Shown here: positions 53,017 to 63,317 of the stretch, piece after piece
How positions within the stretch are numbered: the stretch's first letter is position 1
Layout of the letters: each line of letters starts with the position of its first letter
Assembly (NCBI RefSeq): GCF_900142715.1
Contig: NZ_FRBX01000001.1
Span: 372,001-436,000 of the forward strand
Length of the DNA stretch: 64,000 bases
Reading direction: 5' to 3'
Origin: Flavobacterium pectinovorum
Lineage (GTDB): Bacteria > Bacteroidota > Bacteroidia > Flavobacteriales > Flavobacteriaceae
Notes under the pieces: generated by a model
The model's database searches: none
What the model was told of the DNA's origin: nothing
The model's input: only the letters and a program-made list of their open reading frames with translations
Position numbers and translations under genes: made by a program

Positions 53017-53871
53017 CTAAGAAAAAACAACAGTCTTATTACTATAAACCATTGTTTTACGTTCGGCATGTAGTTTTATGGCTCTTGCCAAAACAATGCG
53101 TTCCAAATCACGTCCTTTCATGATAAAATCATCTACAGAATGTATGTGAGAAACCCTCGCAATATCCTGCTCAATAATTGGACCTTCATCTAATTCTGCC
53201 GTAACATAATGACTTGTTGCACCAATAATTTTTACGCCACGCTTAAAAGCGGAATGATAAGGTTTTGCTCCCGGAAATGCAGGTAAAAACGAATGATGGA
53301 TATTAATAATTTTATTCTCGTAAAGTGCGATCAAATTTGGCGTTATAATTTGCATATAACGTGCCAGTACAATAAAATTAATCTGATATCTTTTTAGTAA
53401 TTCTATTTGTTTGGCTTCGCCTTCTTCTTTATTATCTTTTGTAAAAGGAACACAATGAAACGGAATATCAAAACGCTCTGCTATCGACCGTAAATCATTA
53501 TGGTTACTTATAATTACCGGAATTTCGACATTTAATTCTCCTGCGCTGTAACGGCCTAAAATATCAAAAAGGCAATGATCATACTTAGAAACAAACAAAG
53601 CCATTTTTGGTTTTTGTTCCTGATTGTACAAATCCCATGACATGTTAAAATCTGTTGCAATAGTTTGATTAAAATCTTCTTTTAAGCCTTCAATAGTAAT
53701 GTGGTGATTTGTCAATTCACACTCTAATCGCATAAAAAATACATTTTGTTCTACATCAACATGCTGGTCAATGTAGGTAATATTTCCTTCTACTTTTGCA
53801 ATAAAAGTAGTCACTGCGGCAATAATACCTTTTTGGTCTTTGCAATGAATCAGAATGGTAATTTTTTGCAT
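53017..53871 (-). CDS. purU: Formyltetrahydrofolate deformylase
   Basis: The enzyme releases formate from 10-formyltetrahydrofolate for purine synthesis and balances the folate pool. The start MQKITIL at 53871 is used; an in-frame start at 53946 would translate repeat sequence. The 284 residues comprise an N-terminal ACT domain (about 1-80; HCKDQKGIIAAVTTF) and a C-terminal formyltransferase-like domain. The catalytic triad region is INIHHSFLPAFPGAKPYH, with GATSHYVT and DEGPIIEQD. It is monocistronic and complete. Confidence 0.96.
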   Translation of the reverse strand: MQKITILIHCKDQKGIIAAVTTFIAKVEGNITYIDQHVDVEQNVFFMRLECELTNHHITIEGLKEDFNQTIATDFNMSWDLYNQEQKPKMALFVSKYDHCLFDILGRYSAGELNVEIPVIISNHNDLRSIAERFDIPFHCVPFTKDNKEEGEAKQIELLKRYQINFIVLARYMQIITPNLIALYENKIINIHHSFLPAFPGAKPYHSAFKRGVKIIGATSHYVTAELDEGPIIEQDIARVSHIHSVDDFIMKGRDLERIVLARAIKLHAERKTMVYSNKTVVFS

Positions 53872-53898
53872 TTTTTTGGTTGGTTTTTGATTAGTGAC

Positions 53899-53951
53899 AA
53901 AGTTGCAAAGGTTCAAAGTGACAAAGGTTGCTTTGTACCTTTGCAACTCTG
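53899..53951. repeat. CAAAGTTGCAAAGG-type inverted repeat
   Basis: The arms 53899-53919 (CAAAGTTGCAAAGGTTCAAAG) and 53931-53951 match in inverted orientation at 19 of 21 positions. It lies between purU and the DUF4197 gene. Confidence 0.8.
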
Positions 53952-53973
53952 AGCCTTTGAACCTTCGGAAAAA

Positions 53974-54693
53974 TTATTTCCCGTCCTGCATAGCAAACAC
54001 GCTTTTCAATAAAGGCGTTGTTCTTGCACTAATGTTGTTACGGATATCTTTTTCTTCAACAGCAATCATTTTAAAAACACCAGACAAAGCCTGAGTTGTT
54101 GTATAATCTGTTAAATCAGGATTTACTTTTTTTACCAATGGAATTGTGTTGTACTTATTGATAATTTTTGTCCAAACTACATCAGCACCTACTTTTTCAA
54201 ATGAACTTTTAATTACCGGATTAAATTTTCCGTATAAAGCTGTTGTTGTACTTCCTTGTAAATAAGTTGTTGCAGCACTGTCATTTCCAAGTAAAATATT
54301 TTTAGCATCTGTAAAAGACATATTTTTTACCGCCGATACAAATATTGGCGTTGCTTCTTTTACAGCATCTTCGGCAGCGCGATTTAGCATTTTAACTCCT
54401 TCATCTGCCAATGAACTAAGACCAACTTTACGTAAAGTTGCATCTACTTTTTGTAATTCGGCTGGCATTAAAATTTTTACAGCTTCGTTTTTATAAAAAC
54501 CATCAACTGCGGTTAATTTACTTACTTGTTGAGTAATTCCTTTATTTAAAGCTTCTTTTAATCCAGAAGCAATATCAACACTTCCGCTAGGTAATTGTGA
54601 TGCCAATTGTGGCAATTGGTTTAGGGTTTGTTGTACTTGCGCACAAGAAGCAAGAGAAAATGTAACAATAGTCAATAATAAAATCTTTTTCAT
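53974..54693 (-). CDS. DUF4197 lipoprotein
   Basis: The 239-residue product has a lipoprotein signal with Cys at residue 17 (LASCAQV). The mature part is helical, with LKEALNKGITQQVSKLTAVDGFYKNEAVKILMP early on, then MSFTDAKNILLGNDSAATTYLQ and a conserved ending around ALSGVFKMIAVEEKDIRNN. These are the DUF4197 hallmarks. The family is widespread in Gram-negative bacteria with no known function. It is likely monocistronic. Confidence 0.9.
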   Translation of the reverse strand: MKKILLLTIVTFSLASCAQVQQTLNQLPQLASQLPSGSVDIASGLKEALNKGITQQVSKLTAVDGFYKNEAVKILMPAELQKVDATLRKVGLSSLADEGVKMLNRAAEDAVKEATPIFVSAVKNMSFTDAKNILLGNDSAATTYLQGSTTTALYGKFNPVIKSSFEKVGADVVWTKIINKYNTIPLVKKVNPDLTDYTTTQALSGVFKMIAVEEKDIRNNISARTTPLLKSVFAMQDGK

Positions 54694-54789
54694 TAGATGG
54701 GGGTTATTTTAAGTTTCAAAAATACTACTTATTCAAAAACAAAGCCACAATTTTATTTCGGGAGCAGAAAGATTTTGTTTGTTTTTTTT

Positions 54790-54905
54790 AAGGTTCTAAA
54801 ATTCTGAGATACTAAGGTTCTGAGTTTTTACTATTCAGGTTGTTTGAATGATAAAATTCTACGCATTATCTTAGCATCTTAGTCCCGAAACTTCGGGATA
54901 GCAAC
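54790..54905. repeat. CTAAGGTTCT-type repeat and TCCCGAAACTTCGGGA palindrome
   Basis: The region has AAGGTTCTAAAATTCTGAG...CTAAGGTTCTGAG units (54790-54826), a partial inverted partner (TCTTAGCATCTTAG, about 54869-54882), and the palindrome TCCCGAAACTTCGGGA (54883-54898). No ORF. Confidence 0.6.
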
Positions 54906-54910
54906 TTTCT

Positions 54911-55471
54911 TTACGGCCAATACATTCTATGGCAATAATTATAATATTCTTTGCTCGAAATATATTTAGAATGCAAATCTATTATCGGGCGATTATTGGA
55001 ATCGAATAATTTTATTCTGATTATTTGTTCTTGACTGTCATCTTTCATATCAATATTACCCTCGGCATCGTCTAATATTTTCTTTTTCCTGAGATATTCT
55101 TCTTTTTTCTCTACAATAAATTCGACTATTGCTTCATTTTGAGATTCTCTTTCGCCGGCTAGTTTTCCATTGCTGTCAAAAGTTGCCATTTTTTGTAAAT
55201 AGTTATTCTCATAAATAAACAATTGATAAGCAATTCCGCCATGTAATATTTGAAGTTTATGATTAAGTACCCGAAAACGAAGTATCTGTTTTTTTGCATT
55301 TGTGTATTCGATAGGACCATTTCCCTGTGCATCAATATGTTTATATAAAACTTTGTTTGGTTTTGAAAATTGCGAAATTCGATCTGCAAAGCCATGATAT
55401 TTGGCATCAGACTGGGCAAACAATAAAGTGCTTTGAAAAAGAAATAAATTAAAAAGTAAAAATAATCTCAA
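54911..55471 (-). CDS. Secreted protein of unknown function, 186 aa
   Basis: The product has a Sec signal peptide (about 1-19, ending LFAQ). The mature part has short beta strands (LQILHGGIAYQLFIYENNYLQKMATFDSNG) followed by a long charged helix (about 105-140), ending CHRMYWP. I recognise no domain. It is 32 bp downstream of the Coa1-like gene on the same strand and may be cotranscribed with it. Confidence 0.65.
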   Translation of the reverse strand: MRLFLLFNLFLFQSTLLFAQSDAKYHGFADRISQFSKPNKVLYKHIDAQGNGPIEYTNAKKQILRFRVLNHKLQILHGGIAYQLFIYENNYLQKMATFDSNGKLAGERESQNEAIVEFIVEKKEEYLRKKKILDDAEGNIDMKDDSQEQIIRIKLFDSNNRPIIDLHSKYISSKEYYNYCHRMYWP

Positions 55472-55503
55472 GCGTAAATAATTTAAGTGTTATATAAATG
55501 ATT

Positions 55504-55926
55504 TTATTTCTGTAATAAATCTATCTCTTCTTCGGTTTTTTCAATATAAATAGATAATTCATTGTATTTCCATTTTCCTCTTTTAGTGGCAACTACAAAT
55601 AAAGTTCCTGTTCCTTTAGATCCTTTTATGGGAATTTGTATGTCACAGTTTCCGGTATTATTGCTTACATTAATACTGCCCGAAACCATTCCGTCTGATT
55701 CAATTTTATTCCCTAATTTTTCAATCACTAATTTATTATTTTGTGCTTCTGTCATTGCACCTTTGTAAGCATCAGAATCTTTCATTATGGAGGTTACTCC
55801 AAAGAAAATTCCTGCTATAAACAAGCCAAAAAGCACTAAAATACTTAAACATCCTGTTGGTACAAACCATTTCCAGTTTCGGGTAAACCAGTCTTTTTTA
55901 ATATGTTCGCTATTTGAATCTTCCAT
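55504..55926 (-). CDS. Coa1-like single-TM protein
   Basis: The 140-residue protein has an N-terminal cytoplasmic segment with a WFTRNWKWFVPTG motif, one transmembrane helix (about 24-47), and an extracytoplasmic domain with SGSINVSNNTGNCDIQIPIKGSKGTGTLFVVATKRGKWKYNEL. This is the layout of the Coa1 superfamily (cytochrome-oxidase assembly factor 1-like), which is common in Bacteroidota without a proven respiratory role. It lies 32 bp upstream of the secreted protein gene. Confidence 0.8.
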   Translation of the reverse strand: MEDSNSEHIKKDWFTRNWKWFVPTGCLSILVLFGLFIAGIFFGVTSIMKDSDAYKGAMTEAQNNKLVIEKLGNKIESDGMVSGSINVSNNTGNCDIQIPIKGSKGTGTLFVVATKRGKWKYNELSIYIEKTEEEIDLLQK

Positions 55927-56023
55927 AGAATCTTTAATTTTTTTTGCTGGGTAATAAAAAATAAATGTATGGAAATTTATTAGATTTAACGGATCATTTT
56001 CCTCCTCATTATTTTACAAAAAG

Positions 56024-56057
56024 AAAAATCCCATTACTAATTAAAGCAATGGGATTT
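56024..56057 (-). terminator. Terminator of the 113-aa gene
   Basis: A 10-bp stem (AAATCCCATT/AATGGGATTT) is followed by TTCTTTTT on the minus strand, about 40 bp beyond the stop at 56098. Confidence 0.8.
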
Positions 56058-56097
56058 ACCAGTAGGATTTTGTGTATATTTGAATTAAAATTAAAAT

Positions 56098-56439
56098 TTA
56101 TACGTATTGTAAGCAATATAAATTAGGGTTATAAACAGGATTCATTTGTTTTAAATCGGCTAAAATGTTGTGAGTATAAACTCTACCGCCAATTGCTAAA
56201 TAAAATAAAGATTTGGAAACATAAAAGGGTCTTAAGGGCAACGTACGCCAGGCGTTTTTTAAATTTTTCAGGAAATGTCTTAAACTGTACTTGAATACTT
56301 TTTCTTCCGGACGAACAAAATAGATAGTTGAACTTTTAGTTTTGGTCATCAAGTTTGGAAACATTACAAATCTTCCGCCTTGTTGAAGTAACATATTTAT
56401 TTCAAAAAGTGATAATCCTTCGATATTTTCTGTTTTCAT
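56098..56439 (-). CDS. Hypothetical protein, 113 aa
   Basis: The product is small and basic with no signal peptide. Strand and helix segments alternate: LLQQGGRFVMFPN, TIYFVRPEEKVFKYS, a basic stretch and IGGRVYTHNILADL. I recognise no domain. The gene has its own terminator. It is flanked by AT-rich gaps. Confidence 0.65.
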   Translation of the reverse strand: MKTENIEGLSLFEINMLLQQGGRFVMFPNLMTKTKSSTIYFVRPEEKVFKYSLRHFLKNLKNAWRTLPLRPFYVSKSLFYLAIGGRVYTHNILADLKQMNPVYNPNLYCLQYV

Positions 56440-56679
56440 GATAATTAATTTTAGTGGTATTATTATGATGCAAATTTCCGTCGATTTTTGAATTTAATTA
56501 TCCTCTAAGAGGTTTGAAATTAACAAGTTAGGCTTTTTTTTATTCTGAAGGATACATTTGTAGTAAATAGATTACAGTATGTTGTTGCTGATTAAAAATA
56601 TAGATATAGAAGCGCAAAAAAAATAGCTTCCAGCAAGCCTTCAAACTTTTTTATATTGAAAAATCAATAAAAGTTGTAA

Positions 56680-57546
56680 TTAACGATTATTGAAGGCTAT
56701 TTCTTTTAAGGCTTCGGGATTGCTAATTGCCTTAGTAACTTCTTGTTTTCTCATTGAATCAAAATATCCTGTACCAGTAATTAACAGAAGTTTTTTTGGA
56801 ATAATTGGCTTTTGGTCAAAAATGGTAGCATAAAGCAAAGTTGACTGTAGAAAACCACCATCGTTTAAAAGATGCAGGGTATGTTTTCCATAGCGCAGAT
56901 TGTCTTTGTTGTCAACCAGATATTTATAACCGTTTTTACCATCGTAAGCATCTTTAATAGCATCGCCAACTCTTAATAATCCTGCATTTTTTATAAATCC
57001 CATAACTGAAATGGCATTTTTACGCATTCTATCATGATTTTCCAGGTAATCAGAATCAGTATAAGAGACAGGCGGAATTCCCTGATAGATATAGACGGCC
57101 ACATCTGGACTGTTTTTATGTATTTTTTCGACAATCATTTTTACATTCGCCTTATAATTTTCAATATCAGATAAGGCTATGTCAGTTGCCTCCTGAACAA
57201 CTACATAATCGTAGTAATTGCCATCTTTATCTTTATTAGAAAAATTTTGATTAGCTTCTGTTTTATTTGTAGTATAAACTTTTTGTAACGAAACGCCTAC
57301 TGTAATTAATTGGTCAACATTCATTCGTTGATTATTCGCTCTGCAAAATTCTTCAAACATTATTGGAGCGCTTACAAAATATTCTGTTTGGCTGTTTCCT
57401 ATAAACAATATGCGTTGAGGCGCTTTTGTTTCTGGAGGTTTAGGATGTGGAATGTTTTTTTCAGATGTTGTTTTAGGTGAAGTATATTTATTGCAGGAAA
57501 TAAAAAAAACAGCTGCAATGCTGAAAATTAATATGTGTTTTTTCAT
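56680..57546 (-). CDS. SGNH/GDSL-like hydrolase lipoprotein
   Basis: The start at 57546 (MKKHIL) gives a clean lipoprotein signal with Cys at residue 18 (FFISCNKY); the longer in-frame start at 57597 adds residues without a signal function. The 288-residue protein shows an SGNH-like block I, RILFIGNSQTEYF, with GNS in place of GDS. The second block has VVVQEATD, and a late segment has HTLHLLNDGG, compatible with the Asp/His region of SGNH folds. It may be an envelope esterase or acyl hydrolase, but catalytic function is uncertain. Confidence 0.7.
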   Translation of the reverse strand: MKKHILIFSIAAVFFISCNKYTSPKTTSEKNIPHPKPPETKAPQRILFIGNSQTEYFVSAPIMFEEFCRANNQRMNVDQLITVGVSLQKVYTTNKTEANQNFSNKDKDGNYYDYVVVQEATDIALSDIENYKANVKMIVEKIHKNSPDVAVYIYQGIPPVSYTDSDYLENHDRMRKNAISVMGFIKNAGLLRVGDAIKDAYDGKNGYKYLVDNKDNLRYGKHTLHLLNDGGFLQSTLLYATIFDQKPIIPKKLLLITGTGYFDSMRKQEVTKAISNPEALKEIAFNNR

Positions 57547-57700
57547 TTTTAAACCAATTAAAAGTACTTTCAAATATTTTGTAGAAAATACGTGCAAAGG
57601 TCTTTTTTATGGGTAGGATCAATTAGCTATAAAAGTTTTAAAGTTTGTGTTTTAAGACAATCTTTTATTCGATAAATAATTAAAAATAAAAACAACAAAA

Positions 57701-57758
57701 ATAGCTTCTTGTTACCCTTCCAAAAAATCAATTTCTAAAAGGTGTAACAAAAAGCTAT
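57701..57758 (-). terminator. Terminator of the L,D-transpeptidase gene
   Basis: An imperfect stem, ATAGCTT-CTTGTTAC with GTAACAAAAAGCTAT, lies 40 bp past the stop at 57797. The minus strand continues with TTTTGTTG. Confidence 0.7.
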
Positions 57759-57796
57759 CTTTAATTAAAACTTAAGTCTGTACTGACTAATAAATA

Positions 57797-59368
57797 TTAT
57801 TTAATGCCAACGGCTTCTTCAGTATGCAAAATTTTGTCCAATTCATTATCTCTTTCATAAACATCCTGATAGAAACCAACTTCACCATTTTCATTTACCA
57901 ATGAAGTAAAATAACTAATGTAGATTGGCACTTTTTTAGATAATTTAAAGCTGTTTTCTTTTTGGCCATCCATGGCTTTATCAATTTTAGCGGGAGTCCA
58001 TTCCGGGTAATCGGCAAGCATTGCAACCGCTAATTCTTTTGCTTTTTGTACATTTATACAACCATGGCTGAAAGTTCTTTTTTCAAAATCAAATAAAGTT
58101 TTAGATGGTGTATCGTGCATATAAATATCATCCGGGTTTGGAAACATGAATTTTACTAATCCTAAAGAGTTATCCGGACCTGGTTTTTGTCTTACCTGAC
58201 CATTTACTATTTCCATATTTTTTTCAGCCAGATAATTTTTATCTTCAGCCATTTTACTTTTTAATTCATTGTTCACAATACTTTGCGGAATCGTCCAGTA
58301 TGGGCTAAAAACAATTCTGTCAATTTCACCGTTAAAAATTGTTGTTTTAGTTAATGGCGCACCAACAAATACATTCGAGGTCAACTGTATTTTTCCGTTT
58401 TTAACATAAACTAATTCGTACGAAGGAATATTTACCAAAACATATTCATCGCTGCTCGCAATTTGAGCCGAAATAGCGCGACATCTTTCCATGTTAAGTT
58501 TTAGCGTTTCCATTTTATCAGAAAGCGGTACATTCATTTCTTTAATATGTTCTTCTGCTAAAATATAGTTGGGTTTAAATCCGTTACGAACTTTATATTT
58601 CATTACAGCATCCATCAGTTCACGATCGTAAATATTACTTTTAGAATCATTTTTTAGATCTCCTAATAAATACAAACGAGTTCTCACTTGTACTATAGTG
58701 CTGGAAACAGCATCGGGACGCAAATCTTTATAAGGCACTTCTTCCGGAACAATAGGTTTCCATTTGTTTGATCGGTCTAATTTTTTATATTTTTTAAGAA
58801 CATCTTGTAATTTGTAATATTGATCATATTCTACCTTAACATTTTCTGTTGTTGAAGCAGTTGCCTGTTCGATAGTGCTATAGTTAAGGAAATCTTTTAG
58901 CGTATCATTATAGGATATTTTTTTTTTAGAATCTGAATTATTTTTTTGAGTATAAATAACATATAAAGAGCTCAAGAGCATATCAGCATCTATTTTAGAT
59001 AGTTTTGTTTCAGATGAAGAAAAAAGCTCGTCAATTTCTTTTTGATATGGGATATTCAAATCATTTGTTTTTTTTGCTTTTTCGTATAATACAGAACCAA
59101 ATTCATTGATCTGATCTTCATCAAACCAAATTGTTCCCAAGGCTCTTTTTTTGTATAAGGACATGATATCAGATTTATACTTTTTTAAATCCGAATATCT
59201 TTTGAAGAATTCTTTTGAAAGCTTCTCCAGATTATCAGTATCTGAATTGTAAACAGCTGCAATATTTGTGGTGTTTTTAGAAGAATTAATGTCTTTTTCT
59301 GCTCTGTTAAAAGAAGATAGAAAAAAACTTGCAGCTATAATTAGTGATAGTGGATATAATGTTTTCAT
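57797..59368 (-). CDS. L,D-transpeptidase (YkuD family)
   Basis: The 523-residue product has an N-terminal signal or membrane anchor (about 1-24). A helical scaffold region follows, then a peptidoglycan-binding-like segment (about 225-275; LYLLGDLKNDSK). The YkuD catalytic domain carries SHGCINV with H435 and C437. YkuD enzymes crosslink peptidoglycan with 3-3 bonds or attach lipoproteins. Length and layout resemble the YcbB/LdtD type. It is monocistronic with its own terminator. Confidence 0.92.
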   Translation of the reverse strand: MKTLYPLSLIIAASFFLSSFNRAEKDINSSKNTTNIAAVYNSDTDNLEKLSKEFFKRYSDLKKYKSDIMSLYKKRALGTIWFDEDQINEFGSVLYEKAKKTNDLNIPYQKEIDELFSSSETKLSKIDADMLLSSLYVIYTQKNNSDSKKKISYNDTLKDFLNYSTIEQATASTTENVKVEYDQYYKLQDVLKKYKKLDRSNKWKPIVPEEVPYKDLRPDAVSSTIVQVRTRLYLLGDLKNDSKSNIYDRELMDAVMKYKVRNGFKPNYILAEEHIKEMNVPLSDKMETLKLNMERCRAISAQIASSDEYVLVNIPSYELVYVKNGKIQLTSNVFVGAPLTKTTIFNGEIDRIVFSPYWTIPQSIVNNELKSKMAEDKNYLAEKNMEIVNGQVRQKPGPDNSLGLVKFMFPNPDDIYMHDTPSKTLFDFEKRTFSHGCINVQKAKELAVAMLADYPEWTPAKIDKAMDGQKENSFKLSKKVPIYISYFTSLVNENGEVGFYQDVYERDNELDKILHTEEAVGIK

Positions 59369-59684
59369 TGTGTTTAAAATTTTTACGTTAATTACTTGAC
59401 GGTAAAAGTTTTGGGTAAAAATTTGGGGATTTTTTACATTGCTAAATTACTTCAGTATGCTGGAAAACAGTTTGTTATATTAAATTTAAATCTTTCAAGA
59501 TTGCCATGTTATTAACATTTTTATAAGACTTATATAAGATAAATACGATAGATATGAAAATTGTTACCCATCCGGACGAGAAAATAAAAATGATTTTCTT
59601 TTTTTTATTAACATAAAGCTTCAGGTATAAACAAATATTAAAATATTTTGTAAATTGCTCCCTTAAAATTATCATATTCATAAA
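59369..59684. other. Divergent intergenic region between the L,D-transpeptidase and mutase genes
   Basis: The 316 bp hold no credible gene. An antisense 114-residue frame overlaps the mutase start and is rejected. A TATTTTG-like box lies near 59647. No clear hairpin or operator is seen. Confidence 0.5.
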
Positions 59685-62600
59685 ATGGACCAACAAATAC
59701 CATATATTCCTAAAAATAAAGTAAGAATTGTTACTGCTGCATCTCTTTTTGACGGACATGATGCTGCGATTAATATCATGCGACGCATTATTCAGTCCAC
59801 CGGAGTCGAAGTAATTCATTTAGGTCACGACCGAAGTGTAGAAGAAGTGGTAAATACCGCTATTCAGGAAGATGCAAATGCTATTGCCATGACATCCTAC
59901 CAAGGTGGGCACAATGAGTACTTTAAATATATGTATGACTTGCTTCATGAAAAAGGAGCGGGGCACATCAAGATTTTTGGCGGCGGCGGCGGAGTAATCC
60001 TTCCAAGCGAAATTTCAGAATTACATGAATATGGAATTACCAGAATTTATTCTCCGGATGATGGCCGTTCTTTGGGCTTACAAGGAATGATAAATGATTT
60101 GGTAGAGCGTTCTGATTTTCCGATAGGAGATAAACTAAATGGAGAAATAGATCACATCGAAAATAAAATTCCAACGGCAATTGCGAGATTAATTTCGGCA
60201 GCAGAGAATTTCCCGGAAATTGCAAAACCGGTTTTTGATCAAATTCACGAAAATAATGCCGATTCTAAAATTCCTGTTTTGGGAATTACCGGAACGGGCG
60301 GAGCCGGAAAATCATCTTTGGTAGATGAATTGGTTCGTCGTTTTTTAATTGATTTTCCTGAAAAAACAATCGGATTGGTTTCTGTCGATCCTTCGAAAAG
60401 AAAAACCGGAGGTGCGCTTTTAGGAGACAGAATCCGTATGAATGCCATTAATAATCCACGAGTTTATATGCGCTCGCTGGCGACACGTCAGTCGAATTTG
60501 GCATTGTCTAAATATGTAGCCGAAGCGATTCAGGTTTTAAAAGCCGCAAAATACGATTTGATCATTCTTGAAACTTCAGGAATTGGGCAATCTGATACCG
60601 AGATTATGGATCATTCTGATGTATCCTTATATGTAATGACACCGGAATTTGGAGCTGCAACACAATTAGAAAAAATCGACATGCTTGATTTTGCTGATTT
60701 AGTAGCCTTGAATAAATTCGATAAAAGAGGTGCACTTGATGCGATTCGTGACGTTAAGAAACAATATCAGCGCAATCATAATTTATGGGATAAAAATCCA
60801 GACGAAATGCCGGTTTTTGGAACGATCGCTTCGCAGTTTAACGATCCTGGAATGAATACGCTTTACAAGGCGATTATGGATAAAATTGTCGAAAAAACAG
60901 ATTCAAATCTAGTTTCGACTTTTGAAATCACGCGAGAAATGAGCGAGAAAATCTTTGTGATTCCGCCACACAGAACGCGTTATTTATCTGAAATTGCAGA
61001 AAATAACAGAAGTTATGATGAAAGTGCGCTTTCGCAGCAAAAAGTAGCGCAGAAATTATATGGAATCTTTAAAACGATAGAATCAGTTTCCGGGAAAGTT
61101 CCACAAATCAATAAAGCAGGAATTGATGATTCAACTGTTTTATCAACCGGAATCCAGGAACACGACGAAAATAGAATTTTCTTAAACCTTTTACTAAATC
61201 AGTTTGATAAAGTAAAAATGGATTTAGATCCGTACAATTGGGAAATTATCCTGAATTGGGACGAGAAAGTAAACAAATACAAAAATCCGGTTTACTCGTT
61301 TAAAGTGCGTGATAAAGAAATCAAAATCGCAACCCATACCGAAAGTTTATCGCACCTTCAGATTCCGAAAATTGCATTGCCAAAATACGAAGCCTGGGGC
61401 GATATTTTACGTTGGAATTTACAGGAAAATGTTCCCGGAGAATTCCCGTTTGCTTCAGGATTATATCCGTTTAAGCGTGAAGGCGAAGATCCGTCGAGAA
61501 TGTTTGCGGGCGAGGGCGGACCGGAAAGAACCAACAAACGTTTTCATTATGTGAGTGCTGGATTGCCGGCAAAACGACTTTCGACCGCTTTTGACAGTGT
61601 AACTTTATACGGAAACGACCCGGATATTCGTCCTGATATTTACGGGAAAATTGGAAATGCCGGAGTTTCGATTTGTTGTCTGGACGATGCCAAAAAATTG
61701 TATTCAGGTTTTGATTTGGTTCATGCTTTAACATCTGTAAGTATGACCATAAACGGGCCAGCGCCAATGTTGTTGGGCTTTTTTATGAATGCCGCGATTG
61801 ATCAGCAATGTGAGTATTATATTAAGGAGAATGATTTAGAAAAAGAAGTTGAAGCAAAAATCAACAAAATATATAAAGAAAGCGGATTAGAGCGCCCTAA
61901 ATATCAAGGAGATTTACCCGAAGGAAATAATGGTTTAGGATTAATGCTTTTGGGCGTTACCGGAGATCAGGTTTTGCCTCAGGAAGTTTATAATGAAATA
62001 AAAGCCAGAACATTATCACAAGTTCGTGGAACCGTTCAGGCTGATATTTTAAAAGAAGATCAGGCGCAAAATACCTGTATTTTCTCAACTGAATTTGCGT
62101 TGCGATTAATGGGTGATGTTCAGGAATATTTTATTACTAAAAATGTTCGTAATTTTTATTCGGTTTCAATTTCGGGATATCATATTGCAGAGGCGGGAGC
62201 AAACCCAATTACGCAATTGGCTTTCACGCTTTCTAATGGTTTCACTTACGTGGAATATTACTTAAGCCGCGGAATGAGTATCAATGATTTTGGACCTAAT
62301 TTATCGTTCTTCTTCTCGAATGGAGTAGATCCTGAATATTCGGTTATTGGTCGTGTGGCGCGTAAAATTTGGGCAAAAGCCATGAAAAACAAATATGGAG
62401 CCAACGAAAGAGCACAAATGCTAAAATACCATATTCAAACTTCCGGACGTTCTTTGCACGCACAGGAAATTGATTTTAATGATATTAGAACGACTTTGCA
62501 GGCTTTGTATGCAATTTACGACAACTGTAATTCATTGCACACCAATGCGTATGACGAAGCGATTACAACGCCAACAGAAGAATCTGTACGTAGAGCAATG

Positions 62601-63125
62601 GCGATTCAGTTAATTATTAATAAGGAATTAGGTTTGGCGAAAAACGAAAACCCAATTCAGGGATCGTTTATCATCGAAGAATTGACAGATTTGGTAGAAG
62701 CAGCCGTTTTACAGGAATTCGACAGAATCACAGAACGTGGCGGAGTTTTGGGTGCAATGGAAACGATGTACCAACGCTCTAAAATTCAGGAAGAAAGTTT
62801 GTATTACGAAACCTTAAAACACAACGGAGATTTCCCAATTGTGGGTGTAAACACTTTCTTGAGTTCAAAAGGTTCTCCAACGGTAATTCCGGCAGAAGTA
62901 ATTCGCGCCACCGAAGAAGAAAAACAATATCAAATTACAATGCTCGATAATTTGCACCAGTTTCACGAAGCAAAAGTAAACGAGCATTTAAATAAACTGC
63001 AAGAAGCCGCCATTAAAAACGAAAACTTATTCGACCATTTAATGGAAGCTACAAAAGTTTGTTCGTTAGGTCAGATTACTTCGGCTTTGTTTGAAGTGGG
63101 TGGGCAGTATAGAAGGAATATGTAG
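59685..63125 (+). CDS. icmF: Fused B12-dependent acyl-CoA mutase (IcmF type)
   Basis: The 1146-residue protein fuses three modules. The first (about 13-145) is a cobalamin-binding domain with LFDGHDA (H25 as the likely lower axial ligand) and SYQGGH. The second (about 195-430) is a MeaB-like G-protein chaperone with P-loop GTGGAGKS (203-210) and NKFDKRG. The third (about 560-1140) is the mutase barrel, with [21 protein letters not shown] and [26 protein letters not shown]. The order and length match isobutyryl-CoA mutase fused (IcmF), which interconverts isobutyryl- and n-butyryl-CoA or related acyl-CoAs. A separate methylmalonyl-CoA mutase would have a different architecture. It is monocistronic, and complete by length and motifs. 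Confidence 0.93.
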   Translation: MDQQIPYIPKNKVRIVTAASLFDGHDAAINIMRRIIQSTGVEVIHLGHDRSVEEVVNTAIQEDANAIAMTSYQGGHNEYFKYMYDLLHEKGAGHIKIFGGGGGVILPSEISELHEYGITRIYSPDDGRSLGLQGMINDLVERSDFPIGDKLNGEIDHIENKIPTAIARLISAAENFPEIAKPVFDQIHENNADSKIPVLGITGTGGAGKSSLVDELVRRFLIDFPEKTIGLVSVDPSKRKTGGALLGDRIRMNAINNPRVYMRSLATRQSNLALSKYVAEAIQVLKAAKYDLIILETSGIGQSDTEIMDHSDVSLYVMTPEFGAATQLEKIDMLDFADLVALNKFDKRGALDAIRDVKKQYQRNHNLWDKNPDEMPVFGTIASQFNDPGMNTLYKAIMDKIVEKTDSNLVSTFEITREMSEKIFVIPPHRTRYLSEIAENNRSYDESALSQQKVAQKLYGIFKTIESVSGKVPQINKAGIDDSTVLSTGIQEHDENRIFLNLLLNQFDKVKMDLDPYNWEIILNWDEKVNKYKNPVYSFKVRDKEIKIATHTESLSHLQIPKIALPKYEAWGDILRWNLQENVPGEFPFASGLYPFKREGEDPSRMFAGEGGPERTNKRFHYVSAGLPAKRLSTAFDSVTLYGNDPDIRPDIYGKIGNAGVSICCLDDAKKLYSGFDLVHALTSVSMTINGPAPMLLGFFMNAAIDQQCEYYIKENDLEKEVEAKINKIYKESGLERPKYQGDLPEGNNGLGLMLLGVTGDQVLPQEVYNEIKARTLSQVRGTVQADILKEDQAQNTCIFSTEFALRLMGDVQEYFITKNVRNFYSVSISGYHIAEAGANPITQLAFTLSNGFTYVEYYLSRGMSINDFGPNLSFFFSNGVDPEYSVIGRVARKIWAKAMKNKYGANERAQMLKYHIQTSGRSLHAQEIDFNDIRTTLQALYAIYDNCNSLHTNAYDEAITTPTEESVRRAMAIQLIINKELGLAKNENPIQGSFIIEELTDLVEAAVLQEFDRITERGGVLGAMETMYQRSKIQEESLYYETLKHNGDFPIVGVNTFLSSKGSPTVIPAEVIRATEEEKQYQITMLDNLHQFHEAKVNEHLNKLQEAAIKNENLFDHLMEATKVCSLGQITSALFEVGGQYRRNM

Positions 63126-63151
63126 AATCTTTTTGGATTTTTATTTTATGG

Positions 63152-63182
63152 AAAAACCTCTCAGATATGAGGGGTTTTTTTG
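63152..63182 (+). terminator. Terminator of icmF
   Basis: A stem AAAACCTCTCA/TGAGGGGTTTT with a GATA loop is followed by a T-run. Confidence 0.9.
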
Positions 63183-63317
63183 TTTTTTTTGGAAGTTGTT
63201 TTTTTGAAAATCACAATGTTTACGGTTTTTCTCATTTTTATAGGAAAATGTTTCTATATATTAGCTGATAAGAAATATAAAAACTAACTATTTAAAGAAA
63301 AACTTAATAAAACATTT

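Noticed and set aside
59475..59819. A 114-residue minus-strand frame
   Set aside because: It overlaps the first 135 bases of the strongly supported icmF gene in antisense and has no homologous features.
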